Source: Massarina eburnea CBS 473.64 (Eukaryota; Ascomycota; Dothideomycetes; Pleosporales; Massarinaceae). From it: a stretch of DNA of 64,000 nt. Each line of letters opens with the position of its first letter. The stretch's first letter is position 1. The translations under genes and the position numbers were made by a program. Shown piece after piece: positions 11,401 to 22,548 of the stretch. The notes beneath the pieces are model-generated. The model did not search any database, had not been told where the DNA came from, and saw only the letters and a program-made list of their open reading frames with translations. The DNA lies in contig MU006777.1 in assembly GCA_010093635.1 (NCBI GenBank), positions 1,522,237 to 1,586,236 of the forward strand, given 5' to 3'.

Positions 11401-13018
11401 ACGGTTCATACCGCAAGAAGATCAGCAATCCGCGCAGATCTTGCACGTCTTTCCGCAAAGGCGTTCCGGAGACAGCCCAGGCGTTGATCCGGGGAATGAT
11501 TCGTGCCACAGTCGCAGCTTGGCTGACGCCACTCTCGACCATCTGCGCTTCATCGAGACAAACCCTCCACCACCCAATTTGGACTAGCGGACTTTTCTTG
11601 CGCTCGTGGGCCGGTGCGTTTCGAAGCGAACGATCTGGCGGTGGCGTGGCAAAGTGAATCTCCTTGGAGAGAACGTTGTATGTGGTGAGGACGATGTCGA
11701 ATTGCATAAGATGCTCGACCGTCGCCTCTGAATGGTCCTTTTTCGAGGCTGATGGTGGTGGCAGGCCTTTGTAATGGAAAACCTTCAGCGCCGGTGCGTG
11801 TGTTACGACTTCGGCCTTCCATTGCTCGAGGATGGAAGGCGGAGTGATGATCAGTGTGGCCCGAGAAGGTCTCACATTTGCTCCGAGATAGGAGTCATAT
11901 ACGTCATCTTCAGGCAACTCTCTTTGGTGAAGAGACAGCAATGAGATAAGCTCGACAGTCTTGCCGAGGCCCATTTCTTCGGCCAGTATGCCTCCGCGAA
12001 GTGCCTTGGTAGCGTCCCAGACATTATTTGGATCCGTCACAACCATGCCGCGCAGGTGACTGACATGGCAAGCCTGGCCTGCAGCATCCTGCGTAGGCTT
12101 AAATGATACAGGCGTCGTGGATGCAGACTGCTGTATCGCCTGTAGCTCCCCCGAGGCCGATAACTCCACACCCTCGCGGCGCAAGAGCCATTTGATGGAC
12201 CGTTGCTGAAAGGGACGCAGTGTTGTCTCGGTCAAGCTCTCCTGAATGTGCGGTGGAACGTCTTCGTGTGTCGGAGGCACGTGGACGGCGTTGTAGAAGT
12301 CGGAGAGAGACCACGCCGTGTGATCTTCTGCTGTACCGACCGGTAGATAGCCGCTCAGGATTTTCAGATCATCCCGTATATTTACCCGCAGGCCCTGGCG
12401 CTCCACCACCGACTGGCCCAAAGACCATCGCAGTTCGATTTCCAGCCGCAGCGTTCGCCGACCGTGGGCGGGCGCCAGCAGGACGCAGCGCGCAAAGGGT
12501 ACGCGGGGCTTATGAGACCTCTTCCTGCCTTCGTGGGTAGTGGCGAGCGACGCGATGGCTTCGAGGTGCGGCGTGAGCTCGTCGAGGAATGCGGAAGGGG
12601 CAGTGGCAAGTAGCTCGGCGCCGGTCGCGGTGGTGGGGTCCCACAGCGAGAGCGTGAACTCGTCTGTGCTCTTCCTGTCGAACAGTTCCAACGACAGCGG
12701 GACGGCCGTGGGCGCCTCGGCGGGCATCTCCAGCGTATCGGGCTTGTGGCCAGACAGGTGCAGCTCCAGCCCAGCCTGCACCAGAAGCACGCTCTGGCTG
12801 GCGTCAAAGACACGCACACCCTGCAGCCCCACGTCGGCTCTGTCATCCAGCTTCCTCCTCTTCTTGACCCTCTTGGCAGATGTGTCGTTCTGTGCACCAG
12901 ACGCTCGGAATAGGCTCGAGAGGGCGTGCATCGGCTCGGACGGGAGGGCCTCGGCGTCGCAGGTGTAGCCACAGGCACGGCAGCCCGTCACCGTGGCAGC
13001 GCCGGCGATCAGAGGCAT
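8480..13018 (-). CDS. SNF2-family helicase with RING finger, SHPRH/Irc20-like E3 ligase
   Basis: Single exon of 1512 residues from the ATG at 13018, preferred because the protein then begins with a CxxC-containing region; the frame stays open upstream to 13216 with low-quality sequence. Domains in order: an N-terminal region; SNF2 ATPase lobe 1 with GLGKT (about residue 350) and the DEAQ box (about 488); a long helical insert; a C3HC4 RING (CIICQ..CGHKYC..CPLC, about 1139-1190) placed between the lobes; then lobe 2 with the SGLNL and ARVHRIGQ motifs (about 1250-1370). A RING between the ATPase lobes is typical of SHPRH and yeast Irc20. These are DNA-translocating, ubiquitin-ligase proteins of genome maintenance in the nucleus. 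No histone-linker or PHD domain is seen. The C-terminus is acidic and Ala-rich. Confidence 0.93.
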   Translation of the reverse strand: MPLIAGAATVTGCRACGYTCDAEALPSEPMHALSSLFRASGAQNDTSAKRVKKRRKLDDRADVGLQGVRVFDASQSVLLVQAGLELHLSGHKPDTLEMPAEAPTAVPLSLELFDRKSTDEFTLSLWDPTTATGAELLATAPSAFLDELTPHLEAIASLATTHEGRKRSHKPRVPFARCVLLAPAHGRRTLRLEIELRWSLGQSVVERQGLRVNIRDDLKILSGYLPVGTAEDHTAWSLSDFYNAVHVPPTHEDVPPHIQESLTETTLRPFQQRSIKWLLRREGVELSASGELQAIQQSASTTPVSFKPTQDAAGQACHVSHLRGMVVTDPNNVWDATKALRGGILAEEMGLGKTVELISLLSLHQRELPEDDVYDSYLGANVRPSRATLIITPPSILEQWKAEVVTHAPALKVFHYKGLPPPSASKKDHSEATVEHLMQFDIVLTTYNVLSKEIHFATPPPDRSLRNAPAHERKKSPLVQIGWWRVCLDEAQMVESGVSQAATVARIIPRINAWAVSGTPLRKDVQDLRGLLIFLRYEPFAGMKPLWDRLLSLDKPSFRTIFNQIALRHTKASVRDELSLPAQTRTVITIPFTAIEEQNYSEMIRQMCDACHLSPEGLPISDDMSADHPEVLERMREWLVRLRQTCLHAHVGKRNRRALGAKNGPLRTVDEVLEAMIDQNDSVLKTEVRESIQIQMKRGHIRAYAKNVERRSESALPYYERALVEAQSYVKICREELDSEKEKLALTAADPHKTNLENRHVEQEDIEQDDKTGRLAVLRRTLRSFLEVEHACNFFIGSSYYQLKDNDKLTVPNSPEFNDLQATEELWYNKAKAIRQELLKESKDRAQHHMEKTKKKTSTPVQVIPRIHNLDGIESRKIRDMMKIVTDILNAQTEQLQKWRTKIVEILTSPLVDQDEGKETTGDEYEDSTKVQDELYVYMMALRTLVADRSTVVTGLHDLLVDHELKEAEKKARDEDPNKRGHAPELVLQVAQIRRRLQPKVADGSVKGAVSLARSLLTTLQWKSNSMEDRAANELAIVQQYLTQIQQILAEQTTVVTELEQEQDLFRSTTNSRLEFYRQLQHISDTVAPWKDDLDETFDYIEYERQKYLQESKEAVLAGLRTKHAYLTNLRHEGQQQDMKHDCIICQDEFEIGVLTSCGHKYCKECIQQWWHEHRTCPLCKQRLRARDFKNISFKPTVITATEENTEIATTSQLSSPSAASSIYSDISDNTMRDIKIIDLNGSYGSKVDMIARHLLWIRNTDGAAKTIIFSQFGDFLNVLRNAFKKWKIGCSSIREKNGIHLFKNDPSIECFLLDAKSDSSGLNLVNATYVFLCEPLINPAIELQAIARVHRIGQEQRTTVVMYLISDTVEEAIYDISVARRLEHMGCDSSTASSSSSRAGSATPMPVLQEKTIEKANSAELEAVPLKQLLRKKGDGEEVKKDDLWRCLFGGKAAKGRRQSADRDVVMEEQVEAQIEREVERNLRADAAEERAESSAAAAATAVVDVDAMET

Positions 13019-13266
13019 GGCGGCGTGGTGTGGTCGAGGTGCGGTCGAGGTGCGGGTGGGGTGGGGGATGAAGATGCGGAGGTGGAGATGGAGATCGGAA
13101 GTGGCAGGGCGGAACGAAGCTCGACACGCCAAGCCGCTACGATAGTGGCATGCGTCACCGGTGCATGTTGTTCGCCGTATCGACCGACCGTTCATAGCTG
13201 CTACATACACGGCCATCTGCTGCCACCGCCTACCCGGCCAACCCTAGACGCACTGGCGGACATGCA

Positions 13267-14047
13267 TTACTCATCGTTCGCCAGCACCTTTCTAATGGGC
13301 GCCATGGCCTCTTCGATCCGGTCCACCATGCTGTCCAGATTCGTCAGATTCTCCTTGCTCTTCTTGACCTCCGAGATGAGCTTCTGCTTCTCCTTTAGTT
13401 TCTCCTGGCGGCGCTCTTCGTTGCGGACGCGGTCTTGGTGTTCGTGCTCGATGCGCGCGATCATAAGCGCGTGCTCGGACGAGGATGCGTGTTCAGGGAA
13501 GAGGGCTAGGAATTCCTCGCGGGAGATGAGGTTGAGCTTGGTGTACTTGTGGCTGTGCGCGCCGTGTCAGCCAGGGCTATGGTGGATCGAGGCCGTAGAC
13601 ATACTCAAACTTTTCCGCGCCCGCAATCTCGGCCTTCAAACTCTGCTCCTCGTACCGCAGATTGCTCAGGCCCAGCAGCAACTGGTCGTTGACGGCCTTG
13701 TCTACCGCCGTATTCGCCTTCTCTTCTCGTATCTTCAGGATGCTCTGTCGGTATAGCACCTTCACCCACGCCAGCTGCGACTTCACTATTCCCTCTCTCT
13801 TGCTGAGCTCGCGCTCGGCCTTGCGCTCATTCCTGGCCTCTTCCGGTGTCGTGGGCGTCAGTATCTTCGGATGCGCAAGCTCGTAGTCCACCAGGTCATT
13901 GATAGCCTGCTTGAGTGCCTGCGTCGCCTGGTACATCTTCTGGTTGTGCTCCGATTTGACAAGCTCGGCGGCGTTGAAGGTGGAGGGATCGAAGTCGGCG
14001 GGCAGCGGGTCCAGCATGACCTTTGAGTCGGGAGTGTCGATATCCAT
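13267..14047 (-). CDS. THO complex subunit THOC5-like (Fms-interacting family)
   Basis: Exons 14047-13605 and 13552-13267 with a 52-bp intron (GTATGT..CAG) give 242 residues. The spliced junction reads FDHKYTKLNLISREEF, which fits the THOC5 family core. The protein is almost wholly alpha-helical, with a C-terminal coiled coil. THOC5 proteins act in the THO/TREX complex, coupling transcription to mRNA export in the nucleus. The ATG at 14047 is chosen; the frame is open upstream through a Pro/Ala repeat but has no ATG there, so that part is probably 5' UTR. It lies 248 bp upstream of the helicase start on the same strand. Confidence 0.85.
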
Positions 14048-14065
14048 GGCCTGAAGATGTGCAGT

Positions 14066-14134
14066 TGTAGGCGGAGGTGGAGGTGGAGGTGCAGGTGGAG
14101 GTGCAGGTGGAGGTGCAGGTGGAAGTGTTCTGTC
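14066..14134. repeat. GGTGGAGGTGCA-type minisatellite in 5' leader
   Basis: Tandem 6- and 12-bp purine-rich units just upstream of the THOC5-like start. On the coding strand they would read Pro-Pro-Ala in the same frame as the gene, but the only upstream initiator is a TTG codon. Confidence 0.8.
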
Positions 14135-14294
14135 GTCGGCTCCGCGCGCTTGAAGCTTCAAGATCGCTGAAAGCTAGGTCCTGGACCGTGCACTGGGGTC
14201 ACGTGAATTCGCGTTGAAGTGGGAGGTGCAGTAGGTATGTATTTCCACTAGGACATAGGGTCCACATCATCTCGCCATCTCAACTCCCCACACA

Positions 14295-17200
14295 TCAATC
14301 CCAAGCCACCATTACCACATCTCCGTTGCCCTCAAACCACGCATCATATCCCTTAACATCTACGGAATCGACCCACTCATCATTTTCCACGCTCAATGCT
14401 TTTGGAAGCCTCTTAACTTGCTCCTGCGACGAAGTGCTGCTCCTCTGCTTCCTACCGCGAGAAGATGGAGGAAGAGTCTGTGAAGCATTGCCATCGAAAC
14501 CTATGGGGCGTTGTGTGGATCCACCCAGAGGAGGGGCGGACGGTGAGGCATTGTGGCAGTAACGGATCTGCGGCGTAGAATTGGCTGGAGTTTCTATATG
14601 AGAATGGCTCCAAGTGTCATGGACAATCCCGCCATGGCAAACGTAGCGATGCGAACGAGTAACGGAGTCGGCTAGATTACGCAGCTGCCAGATCTTGCAC
14701 TGCGAGTCAACTGTGAAGCCCCATATTGTGATATCCGGCTTCGTATGGATTGCCAGCTCGCAGACGCCGTGCAAAATTCCAATCTGCGTGCCACGAATGG
14801 CAATCGGCCAGATTGGATTACTGCCCCAACGATTCCTAGTGATTGGTTCGTCCCACCAATTTAACCAATGATCCTCTGCACGTCCTTCGTCGGCAAATGG
14901 CGCTGAGTTGTATACATCCCACGTCTCTGCCTTTTGTTCCATGCGCGAAAGATTGATGACATCTGGTGGTACGCTGTATAGAACAATAGTATCGCCAATG
15001 GCTACGACAATGCGAGCACCCCAGGACATGTCGAACGCCGAAGCGAAGAGGCAGGGCGCTTGATTGCGTGTCAAGGGTGGGACGAGCATTACTTTGCGAA
15101 GCAGCTTTACGGGCCCACCGAGAGGCGCGTCGCAGCCTAGGAAGAGATGGCCTGATTGGGGGTCAACAAAGAGGATGTGGTGACCGTCGCTTAAAGGTGT
15201 GGCACTAAGCAGATACAGGTCAGCATAATCATCGATAGGGTCGTTAGCATGAGGAATTCGTACTGGTAGTGATCGCAGCTAGGTGACATGGCTCGGCGTG
15301 GATTCGACTCAAAGCCAAAAGAGCCCCAAAACGAGCTGATTGTCGGTCGACCAAGAAAGAACTTTCGGCTGAGAGCAGGACGGTCGTTTGGGTGGGCCGC
15401 ACTGGAGATAAGACGTAATTTCTTCGCGGACTCGAAACCTGGGCGCGGAGCTAGGAAATACTATGGACAGAAAGGTCAGTGAAATGCTGTGAAAGATTCT
15501 GTAATCTGCACGCTTCTGAAAAAAACTACGGAGAAATGGGAAGGGGAACTCGATATATTGTACGTACCAAATAGTCTGATGGAGCTGTAAGAGGAAACTA
15601 GCGACTCAAACTCTGTCCCGTCATCGCATCAATCCAATGAAGCTCAATACCCGCCGAACAGCCAAATGCGACGCAGCGACGCTGTGGACAGATGGAGACG
15701 CTACGGGGTGGATCGTCATCTGAGCACCTGAAAGACAATGTCAGCAAGGCTAATCCTTCTATATAGAGCTGGTATTTATACGTACAAATGGCGATAGAAC
15801 GTTGAAATGCCATTGTCAGTTGGAATATTTTGAGAACAAATGTGTGCCGAAAGACAGTTCAATTCGATTTCATTGTGTGAGGCTTGAGGGGGGGCCTTGA
15901 GACTCAAGTTCCAGGTCTGATTGATATGGTTCTGGTTATACGAGCGACGATCGTTGGCAGCCTGTAGGGTAATAGCCTGATAGTTTGACTGTATGTCGAC
16001 CGATTCAAAAGGCACTCGGTCGCGATCCGCAATTGGAAAGTCGCTTCCGGAAATGCGAGACGAAGCATCTAGCCCGGCTTCGAAGTCGCTTTCAAGACTT
16101 GTATCTGAGACATCCTGCTCACTACACCGACCAAGATCCCCTCTGGTATCAACGTGTATCTCAACCGCATCGTTGATTTCTGACCTACCGCCAAATTGGA
16201 GCTCACATACCATCCCCATTCTGCCTTCAAGAAGTGCGGCAACCGCAATTCGGCCGGATGAGGCATCCATACTCATTGACAGTACCCTTCTTGGGCACAC
16301 TATGCTCGTCCGGGGAACAATATTGCTGCCGCAAACGCTGTAGATGAAGATGAGAGTTTCCCTTGCCACCAGTAGGTACTGCCCGCAGACACTGTTGGTG
16401 AACACAAGGCCTCCGCGATTCTGACATGTGGAGCTAGAAGGACCATTGGTAAGGTCAGAGAAGTCTATTTCCGAGACTGCGGCCATGATGTTTGACCCTC
16501 TTCCCGAGATGGACGCTATGCCGTTCCCAGTCCAGCCTGAAGACAGTGCGCATTCTCTTGAGATACGCCGGCTGAAAGCCCACTCGTCGGTTGAAGAATC
16601 TGCATCATTCCACCACCCTCCTCGAAGAAGCATGGATTTCTACATTAGTCAGCAAACGCTACCTAGGAAAATAGAGATATCTCATTTTCAAGTCCAGAAG
16701 CGGAGTATGGCACAACATACCAGCAAGTTCTTGTCAAGACTAGCTCGGAACCAGCCACTGCATGTATGACGTATGGCGTTGAAGTCTTTCGGACTGAGGT
16801 ATTGGTATATTTGTTGCAAAATCTCGATGGGAAGGTGAGATGAAGTCGTTGCATCCTCTGGAAGTGATTGAACGTCCTCCTCTACATCTTCTAGCCCAAG
16901 GTGCACTAACTCTTCAATCGGTGTGTTGATGCCTACGATTGATGTGAAAGTTAGTATAATCTCTTCCCAGAGTGTGAATATACATCAGGAATATACCCAG
17001 CAAAACATCCGACAGGCTCCCCGCGAGTCCTCGATCAACGTATGGTTCCATAATGCCATCCTCCAATAGGCTGAAGTCATCTGCCGAGCGAATGCGGTGG
17101 AATGATTCTTGGTCGCTGCCATTCTCGCTGAAGGTTGCCAGCCGAGATGTGGAAGTGCTTTGGAATGAGTTAGTACGGGACTTCAGGCTCGGGCCACTGA

Positions 17201-17630
17201 AGTAAAAGACGCCAGGAGAGACGAGGTCCATGCTAGCTAATGATCCGTACATCGAGCTCGACCCAGCTTTTGATCGAGTGCTAGACGCACTTGAGCTGGT
17301 CGGACGGCTTATCGGACGTGTGGTTCCGTCACTCGTTGCATCGTTGTGGAAGAATGAAGTAAGAGCTTTGTGGAAAGCAACTCGCCGACGCGAGGCTCTG
17401 TTCGATGATGGAGGCTTCTTTCGGTAACCACTCGCGAGTGTGGGTGTGATCAGTCGCTGTACGGCAGATGCGCTGCGTGGATGGGAGAGTACGTGGCGAA
17501 GAACATCGGTTCTTTTGGGTGCATCGGGTGCTTGGAGCTCACGAAACGTTTCCTTTCCCTCGATAGATGTAGAGTCGGGCTGATTGAGAGTCGGCACTTT
17601 ATCTATTGGCGGCTCGGAAGAGTATGACAT
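14295..17630 (-). pseudogene. F-box / WD-like protein gene with in-frame TAG
   Basis: Six exons: 17630-16997, 16932-16721, 16639-15786, 15727-15568, 15460-15264 and 15204-14295. Introns are 64, 81, 58, 107 and 59 bp, all GT..AG with consistent phases, totalling 989 codons. The N-terminal 200 residues are Ser-rich. An F-box (LPIEILQQIYQYL..CSGWF) lies at about 240-280, so the product would be an SCF substrate receptor. The remainder resembles fungal F-box proteins with a WD-like beta-propeller. Codon 610 (15600-15598) is TAG, inside SLSR*FPLTAPSDYL. From memory, relatives have Trp here. The frame continues normally on both sides for hundreds of codons and all later splice sites are intact. This could be a recent null allele, a base error or readthrough. 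As written, the protein would stop at residue 609. Confidence 0.82.
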
Positions 17631-18341
17631 TGACTCCGCGATGGAATGCTCAGGCCGTGGTCTAGTGTATAGGGAATGATAACGTTCAAGGATAGGAAGC
17701 GAAGGTGCGGACTGTGTTCCCGCTACTCCTCTGGAGAGGTATATTTGAGAAGACGTGTTGGAAGCACCCCCAGTTGGAGATGCAGTTGCTTCGACTGCAT
17801 CTTCTTAGCATGGCTTGGTCCCGTATGGCCTTCACATCGCAATTTATCGGCCGATGAGAGTGAACCACTCACCTTCGAAACAACTATCCGCTAAACAGAA
17901 CACTCGCGATAGTCGGCAATGAGGACCAAAGAATGATGGGCAACGGAACGACCATATATAATGATGGAATTAATACACCGGGGCGGGAGAGGGAGCTGGA
18001 AATTGCGATAGCGAGGCGGAGCTTGGTAGACGATGATGTATCAACAGAGAAGTAGATGGTGAATTCTGTGAAGGGTATAGCGCGTGATAAACCAGAAAGA
18101 GTGACCAGGAAAGGAAAGACAACACCAAGCAGACGACCCTCCAGAGGGAAGCATATACAATCCCACTAACGTATATAGAAAGAAGAACCACGACCCCATC
18201 TCCCACATTCAAATGTCTTCACTCTTCGCGCACACTTTGCGCAGCAGATCCGTTTTCTGCTCTCGCGCCCTTGTCGATTATCCAAACGTCATCCAGGCTG
18301 CGTTCAATGTTAGCTTAATAACCTCCACGATACGAGAGCAC
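17631..18341. other. Intergenic region, no gene seen
   Basis: The 5' flank of the F-box gene and the 3' flank of the channel gene. No supportable open frame. Confidence 0.6.
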
Positions 18342-20921
18342 CTACTTCATAATCAGGCTTGGATGCTCGAACCTGAGCCCTCTCTCCCGAGCTTCGTCCA
18401 ACGTCTGCCTCCCTACAGGAGCGCCCTCGTTCCCAGCTACAGCTTCTTCTTGAACGCCCCTCCCGAGATCCGAATGCTCCGCGCGACGTAGGCTGCGCAA
18501 CGCAATGTACTTCATCAACGGTCTATACGTGCGACCGTAAACGTACGCGAACCAAATTGTCGCGATAATCAGAGGTGCAATTAACACGGCTCGTTTGAAA
18601 GCTTTCCTCAACGCAAGCTGGCCAGCCAATGTAACCTGAAATAGCACTACGCCGACGATGACCCGGTCACACATCATTGTCCATCCTTTACCCGTAGAAT
18701 GTTGTCGATGTTCCATTGCGTATAGGAGTTGGTATTTGTGAACGAAATGACCGATCGCGAAGTAGATGATGCCGCTTAGAAGCACTTGCCATGAGTCGCG
18801 CAAGACGCTGTAGACGAGGCAGATGATAAAGATGAGTATTGTCTGCGGCAAGAAGAAGCCGTAGCTGAAGACTGGTGGCTGGACTAATTCGGCGTAGTCT
18901 GGACTTGTCAGAGACGCACATTGAAATGGGTTTAGCAATTGACGTACCTCGAGGTGTCTTCGCTCCAATCAAATGGATCGGGTACAAAGAAAGAGCACCG
19001 AACTCCAACAAACGTAGAGGAAAGAGGCCAAAGCCCTGCAAGATGATATAGTTGTTGTAGAAGCCAAGCAACTTCGCAAGTGACTTGGCTAAAGTATTGG
19101 CGATAGTAGACGCGTCTTTAAGGTGTTCTCCGAAGCGTTCGAGCGTGGCTAACAGTCCGGAACCAGTTCCGAGAATGGTGAATACAAGAAAGAAGTTGAA
19201 GAAAACGAAGAAGAAATTTTTGGAGATGACAGAGAGCTCGATGTCGCCTTGTGAGATCATGCCTTGCTGATTTGCAAGCCAGTCGTAGAGGAAAGGAACC
19301 AAGACGTTGAGCAACGAGACTGCTAGAGTAGGCAGCTGGGTATTCACCAATGACCGAAGCAGCTCGTGGGAGTTCAAAGCGTCGGCCAGGCCTGGAAGCA
19401 CATCTTGAATGGCGCAAGTGTTTAGCGCACCAGCTATCGGGACCAACAACGCACTCCAAAATACACTGAGGATGCCGATAAAAACAGTAATGGTCCATGC
19501 ACGCATCATGCGCTTGCCCCGGGGGAGATATGTGTTTGACCAAACAACGTCAGATGGTGCTGGGCTGCTATTTGCAAGCAGCTGCAGCGGGGAGGGATCC
19601 AGTACGGCTTGGATCGCCATTTGCGCGGTGGCAACACTGTCCATAGTCACGAAGGCCAGGGGGGTAGGCTCGAAGTCCTTCTTCCGTAGTGTTTTGATAT
19701 CGTCATCCAATCTGCGGAGCTTCTCCTCGTAGTAGTCAATGGCGTCGACATTCTTGAAATGCAACTTGAAGCGTCCATACCAGATCTTCGCTTTGGGTCG
19801 CTGGCGTGCATACGGAATGACATCGTCCATGTCGTGATCCATGTCGTTCAGAAGTGTGCTGGCCTCGTTGCTGTCGCTGTCGCCGTTTTCGACATCTGGG
19901 GCTGGCGGCCTGGGCTGGACAATAGGCAATGTCTCGAGGCTCCGTTCCACTCTCCTACTGCCGAGATGCACCGTCCACGCTTCCTCGAGCTTCCTCAACA
20001 CAACCTGTCGTTGGGCTATGCGATCGTCCAGCTCCTTCCAGTTCATACAGAGGGTCACGCTTTCCACCTTGCCGATTTCCAAGCCTTCGATGAACTCTTG
20101 GATCTTGTCCTCCGACCTCAGTTCTAACGGTATGCCCGACAACCGGATGGTGCGATCTGTTATCGTCGTCTGGCTCCCCAGGTACTTCTGCCTGACTTCG
20201 ATGATTTTCCTCGTCTGCGAGACGATGAGGTACAGTACCAAGGCGGTGAACAGATACACGAAGACCAGGTACATCCACAGATAGTCGGTGTAGTATTCGT
20301 AGTCGGTAGCCATGGCTGTCCAGGTCGCGGGCGCATCGCGTTCAGGGTTATTCTTGTCATCGTCTGTTATGGGTTTCTCGGAGTGGGTGTCGTGAACGGG
20401 TTTGATGATGACCAGGGCGAAGAAGAGCGCAACAAGGAGGAACTTGATGGCCATCTTGAAGAAGGCCAGATACTGCGCACGACATCAGCACAGGCACGAA
20501 GCTGCATGTTGTATAGACCATATACACCGCAACGTACCACATAAGCATCGAGGCCGGCCGAAGCCAGCACCTGCTCCTCCGTTATCCTCCACAAGGGCAA
20601 CACCCATCCGAAGAACGTGTCCGGGAGCTCTGGCAGCGCCGTGGCCCAGTTGTTCTGCTTCTTGCGCGCCGCATACAGGCCTTGCCATCGCGGCCGCAGC
20701 CAGCAAAAAGTCAAGAAGGCGCTGAGGCCCAGAACGAGCGAGAGGTAGATCTGGATGCGGGTGTCACGGGGATCCGACTCGGTTCCCCAGATATCATTAT
20801 GCCCGGCTGCACAGTTGCTTTCATTTTTCATCGCTGCTGCGAGTAGTAACGATACATGTGCCATGGACTGCCGTGGCTGGCAGACGTCGCAGAGATGCGT
20901 ATCGCATAGTGAGCTAGTCAT
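18342..20921 (-). CDS. CSC1/OSCA-type stress-gated cation channel (RSN1 family)
   Basis: Exons 20921-20538, 20472-18948 and 18898-18342; introns of 65 and 49 bp (GTACGT..GCAG, GTACGT..CCAG). Total 821 residues from the ATG at 20921. In-frame Met codons at 20864 and 20831 are alternative starts. After a short N-terminus come a first membrane helix, a cytosolic loop, two more helices, a large cytosolic domain (KYLGSQTTITDRTIRLSGIP onward, with acidic linker), then the DUF221/RSN1 seven-helix region (WSNTYLPRGKRMMR, then NFFFVFFNFFLVFTILGTGSG and QGFGLFPLRLLEFG). The family forms osmotically or mechanically gated calcium-permeable channels in plasma or internal membranes. The 5' coding end is duplicated just upstream. 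Confidence 0.9.
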
Positions 20922-21232
20922 CACGCATCACGCTAGTTAGTCAGCCGCCCCACGGATCGCCAAAATTAATATCTCTGCCCCGAACAGGAGTCAATCTACC
21001 CCAGATATCATTATGCCTGGCTGCACAGTTGCTTTTATTTTTTTTATCGCTGCGAGTAGTAACAATACATGTGCCATGGACGGCCGTGGCTGGCAGACGT
21101 CGCAGAGATGCGTATTGCATAGTGAGCTAGTCATCATGCATCACGCTAGTTAGTCAGCCGCCCCACGGACCGCCAAAATCATCATCTCTGCCCTCATCCA
21201 CAGTGCTTACTCCAGAACAGGAGTCCATCTAC
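20785..21232. repeat. Tandem duplication (about 214 bp) over the channel gene 5' end
   Basis: The block at about 20785-21000 is repeated at about 20999-21232 with roughly 90-95% identity by eye. Copy 1 holds the channel start codon and about 45 codons. Copy 2 lies upstream, with several substitutions, a small deletion near 21041-21052 and an insertion near 21191-21215. Four of the differences look like CpG to TpG or CpA changes in copy 2. Confidence 0.92.
20991..21134 (-). other. Possible upstream ORF created by the duplication
   Basis: Copy 2 of the duplication keeps the start codon and encodes the same first residues (MTSSLCNTHLCDVC..) as the channel, then shifts frame and stops at 20993-20991, about 47 residues in all. 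If the mRNA starts upstream of it, this would be a uORF in the channel leader. Its transcription is not known. Confidence 0.45.
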
Positions 21233-22548
21233 CCTTCACACGGAGGATCCCGCCGACGAGTGCTCTGACGGGTCGGGTGAGCGTCGGCGAGCCCTGACTT
21301 ACGGTATCATTGTGGACGGCTGAAGCAAACGTGTGTTTCCACGGCGGGTAGCAGAGACAAGCCTTCGAAGACTCCTTGGCGAATGCTTGATTGCAACCCA
21401 GGGCGCAACTTTAACTGTGGGACCTCTCCGCCAGACAGCGATGGCGCGGTCGGGACCGCTTCAGATCAGTGGACCACGCATCAGCAGGCTAGATACTCGA
21501 GCGTGGGAAAGCAGTCACCGGGACAAAAGGTTCTTTGACGTGCGGTCCCAACGTGTGACGGGCCGATTGTAATAATAATGTGACTTGTCCGGCAGCGTGG
21601 TTGGAGAGAGGGCGGATAGCGAACTGTGTGGGCTGACAGGACTGATCCAAGCCTGATGCTCTCTCTCCCACTACTCCTCCTCCTCCTCGCTCGCCGACCT
21701 TTTGCTCCCTCGGCCGCATGCCACCTACCGCAGTCACGTCCGCCAGCACCGCCCGTTTTCTCCGACGCGACCTCGGCCCATCCCCTGTCCCTTGATTCCG
21801 TTCGAGTTGGCCACCTTGAATCCACTCCTCGCGATTTCTGGACCGCGGCCGTCGACTTGGCACAGCCAAGAGAGATCGTTTCTGGGCAGCCTTGCACTCG
21901 GACATCCCGAACAAACGACCACCGGTATGTTTTGCAGTCTTCTACGCCCCGCGGCCTCGCGAGAACCTCACTCACTTGGCCGGCTCGCGCGCGGCACTGG
22001 ATGGGTGTCGCGCAGGAGGATGTGCCGCATTTCCCTTCCCCGCCAACGCAGCACAGCCACGCGCGGCCGTCGCGACCGTCGTCATTACTGCCACCCCCCT
22101 TGGTGCCCTTGGTGCCCTTGATGTGTCCTCACTCCATCGCGGTGCTGACTGCCCACCCGCAGCATCTAGAGTTCTGCGCCGCTGCCTGTTATTATTCCCA
22201 TTATTACCCCTGTCCTGGCTGGCCCAACCTGAGACGGTTGCGCGTCACGATCGCCCTCAGCGCCCATCAAACATCCAGCTAGTGCTAAACCTCACCACCA
22301 GAGCTAGTGCATCGACCGCGTTGCCCGTACTGAGTATTTGTTTCCCCCCGTGCCCCCCCCACGCCTTTCGCCCCGTTCCGCCCTGCCAGCACCCATATCC
22401 CCCTCCATCCCCTCCATCCCCTCCATCCCCCTCCCTCCCACCTACCTTGGGCCGCGCACCTCCCGTCGTTGCCGTCTCTAATCGCACCCCACGGCGCTTT
22501 TCATCGTCTCGGCGCGGGTGACCGCAGGATGTGCGCGAGACACGGAGC
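21233..22548. other. Divergent intergenic region before palF
   Basis: About 1.3 kb, C-rich on the plus strand near 22060-22480, holding the promoter and probable leader of palF. Frames are open by composition only. No gene is called. Confidence 0.55.

Noticed and set aside
12926..13756. Long plus-strand frame opposite the helicase and THOC5-like genes
   Set aside because: Antisense to two well-supported coding regions. Composition matches the reverse of their codons.
15580..15602. A mini-intron that would remove the TAG in the F-box gene (GTCGCTAG..TTACAG)
   Set aside because: It would be only about 21 bp, below the workable size for fungal introns, and would remove sequence (FPLTA) that looks conserved.
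21626..22521. Overlapping plus-strand frames upstream of palF
   Set aside because: Open because of C-rich, stop-poor composition in the palF leader and promoter. No conserved motif.
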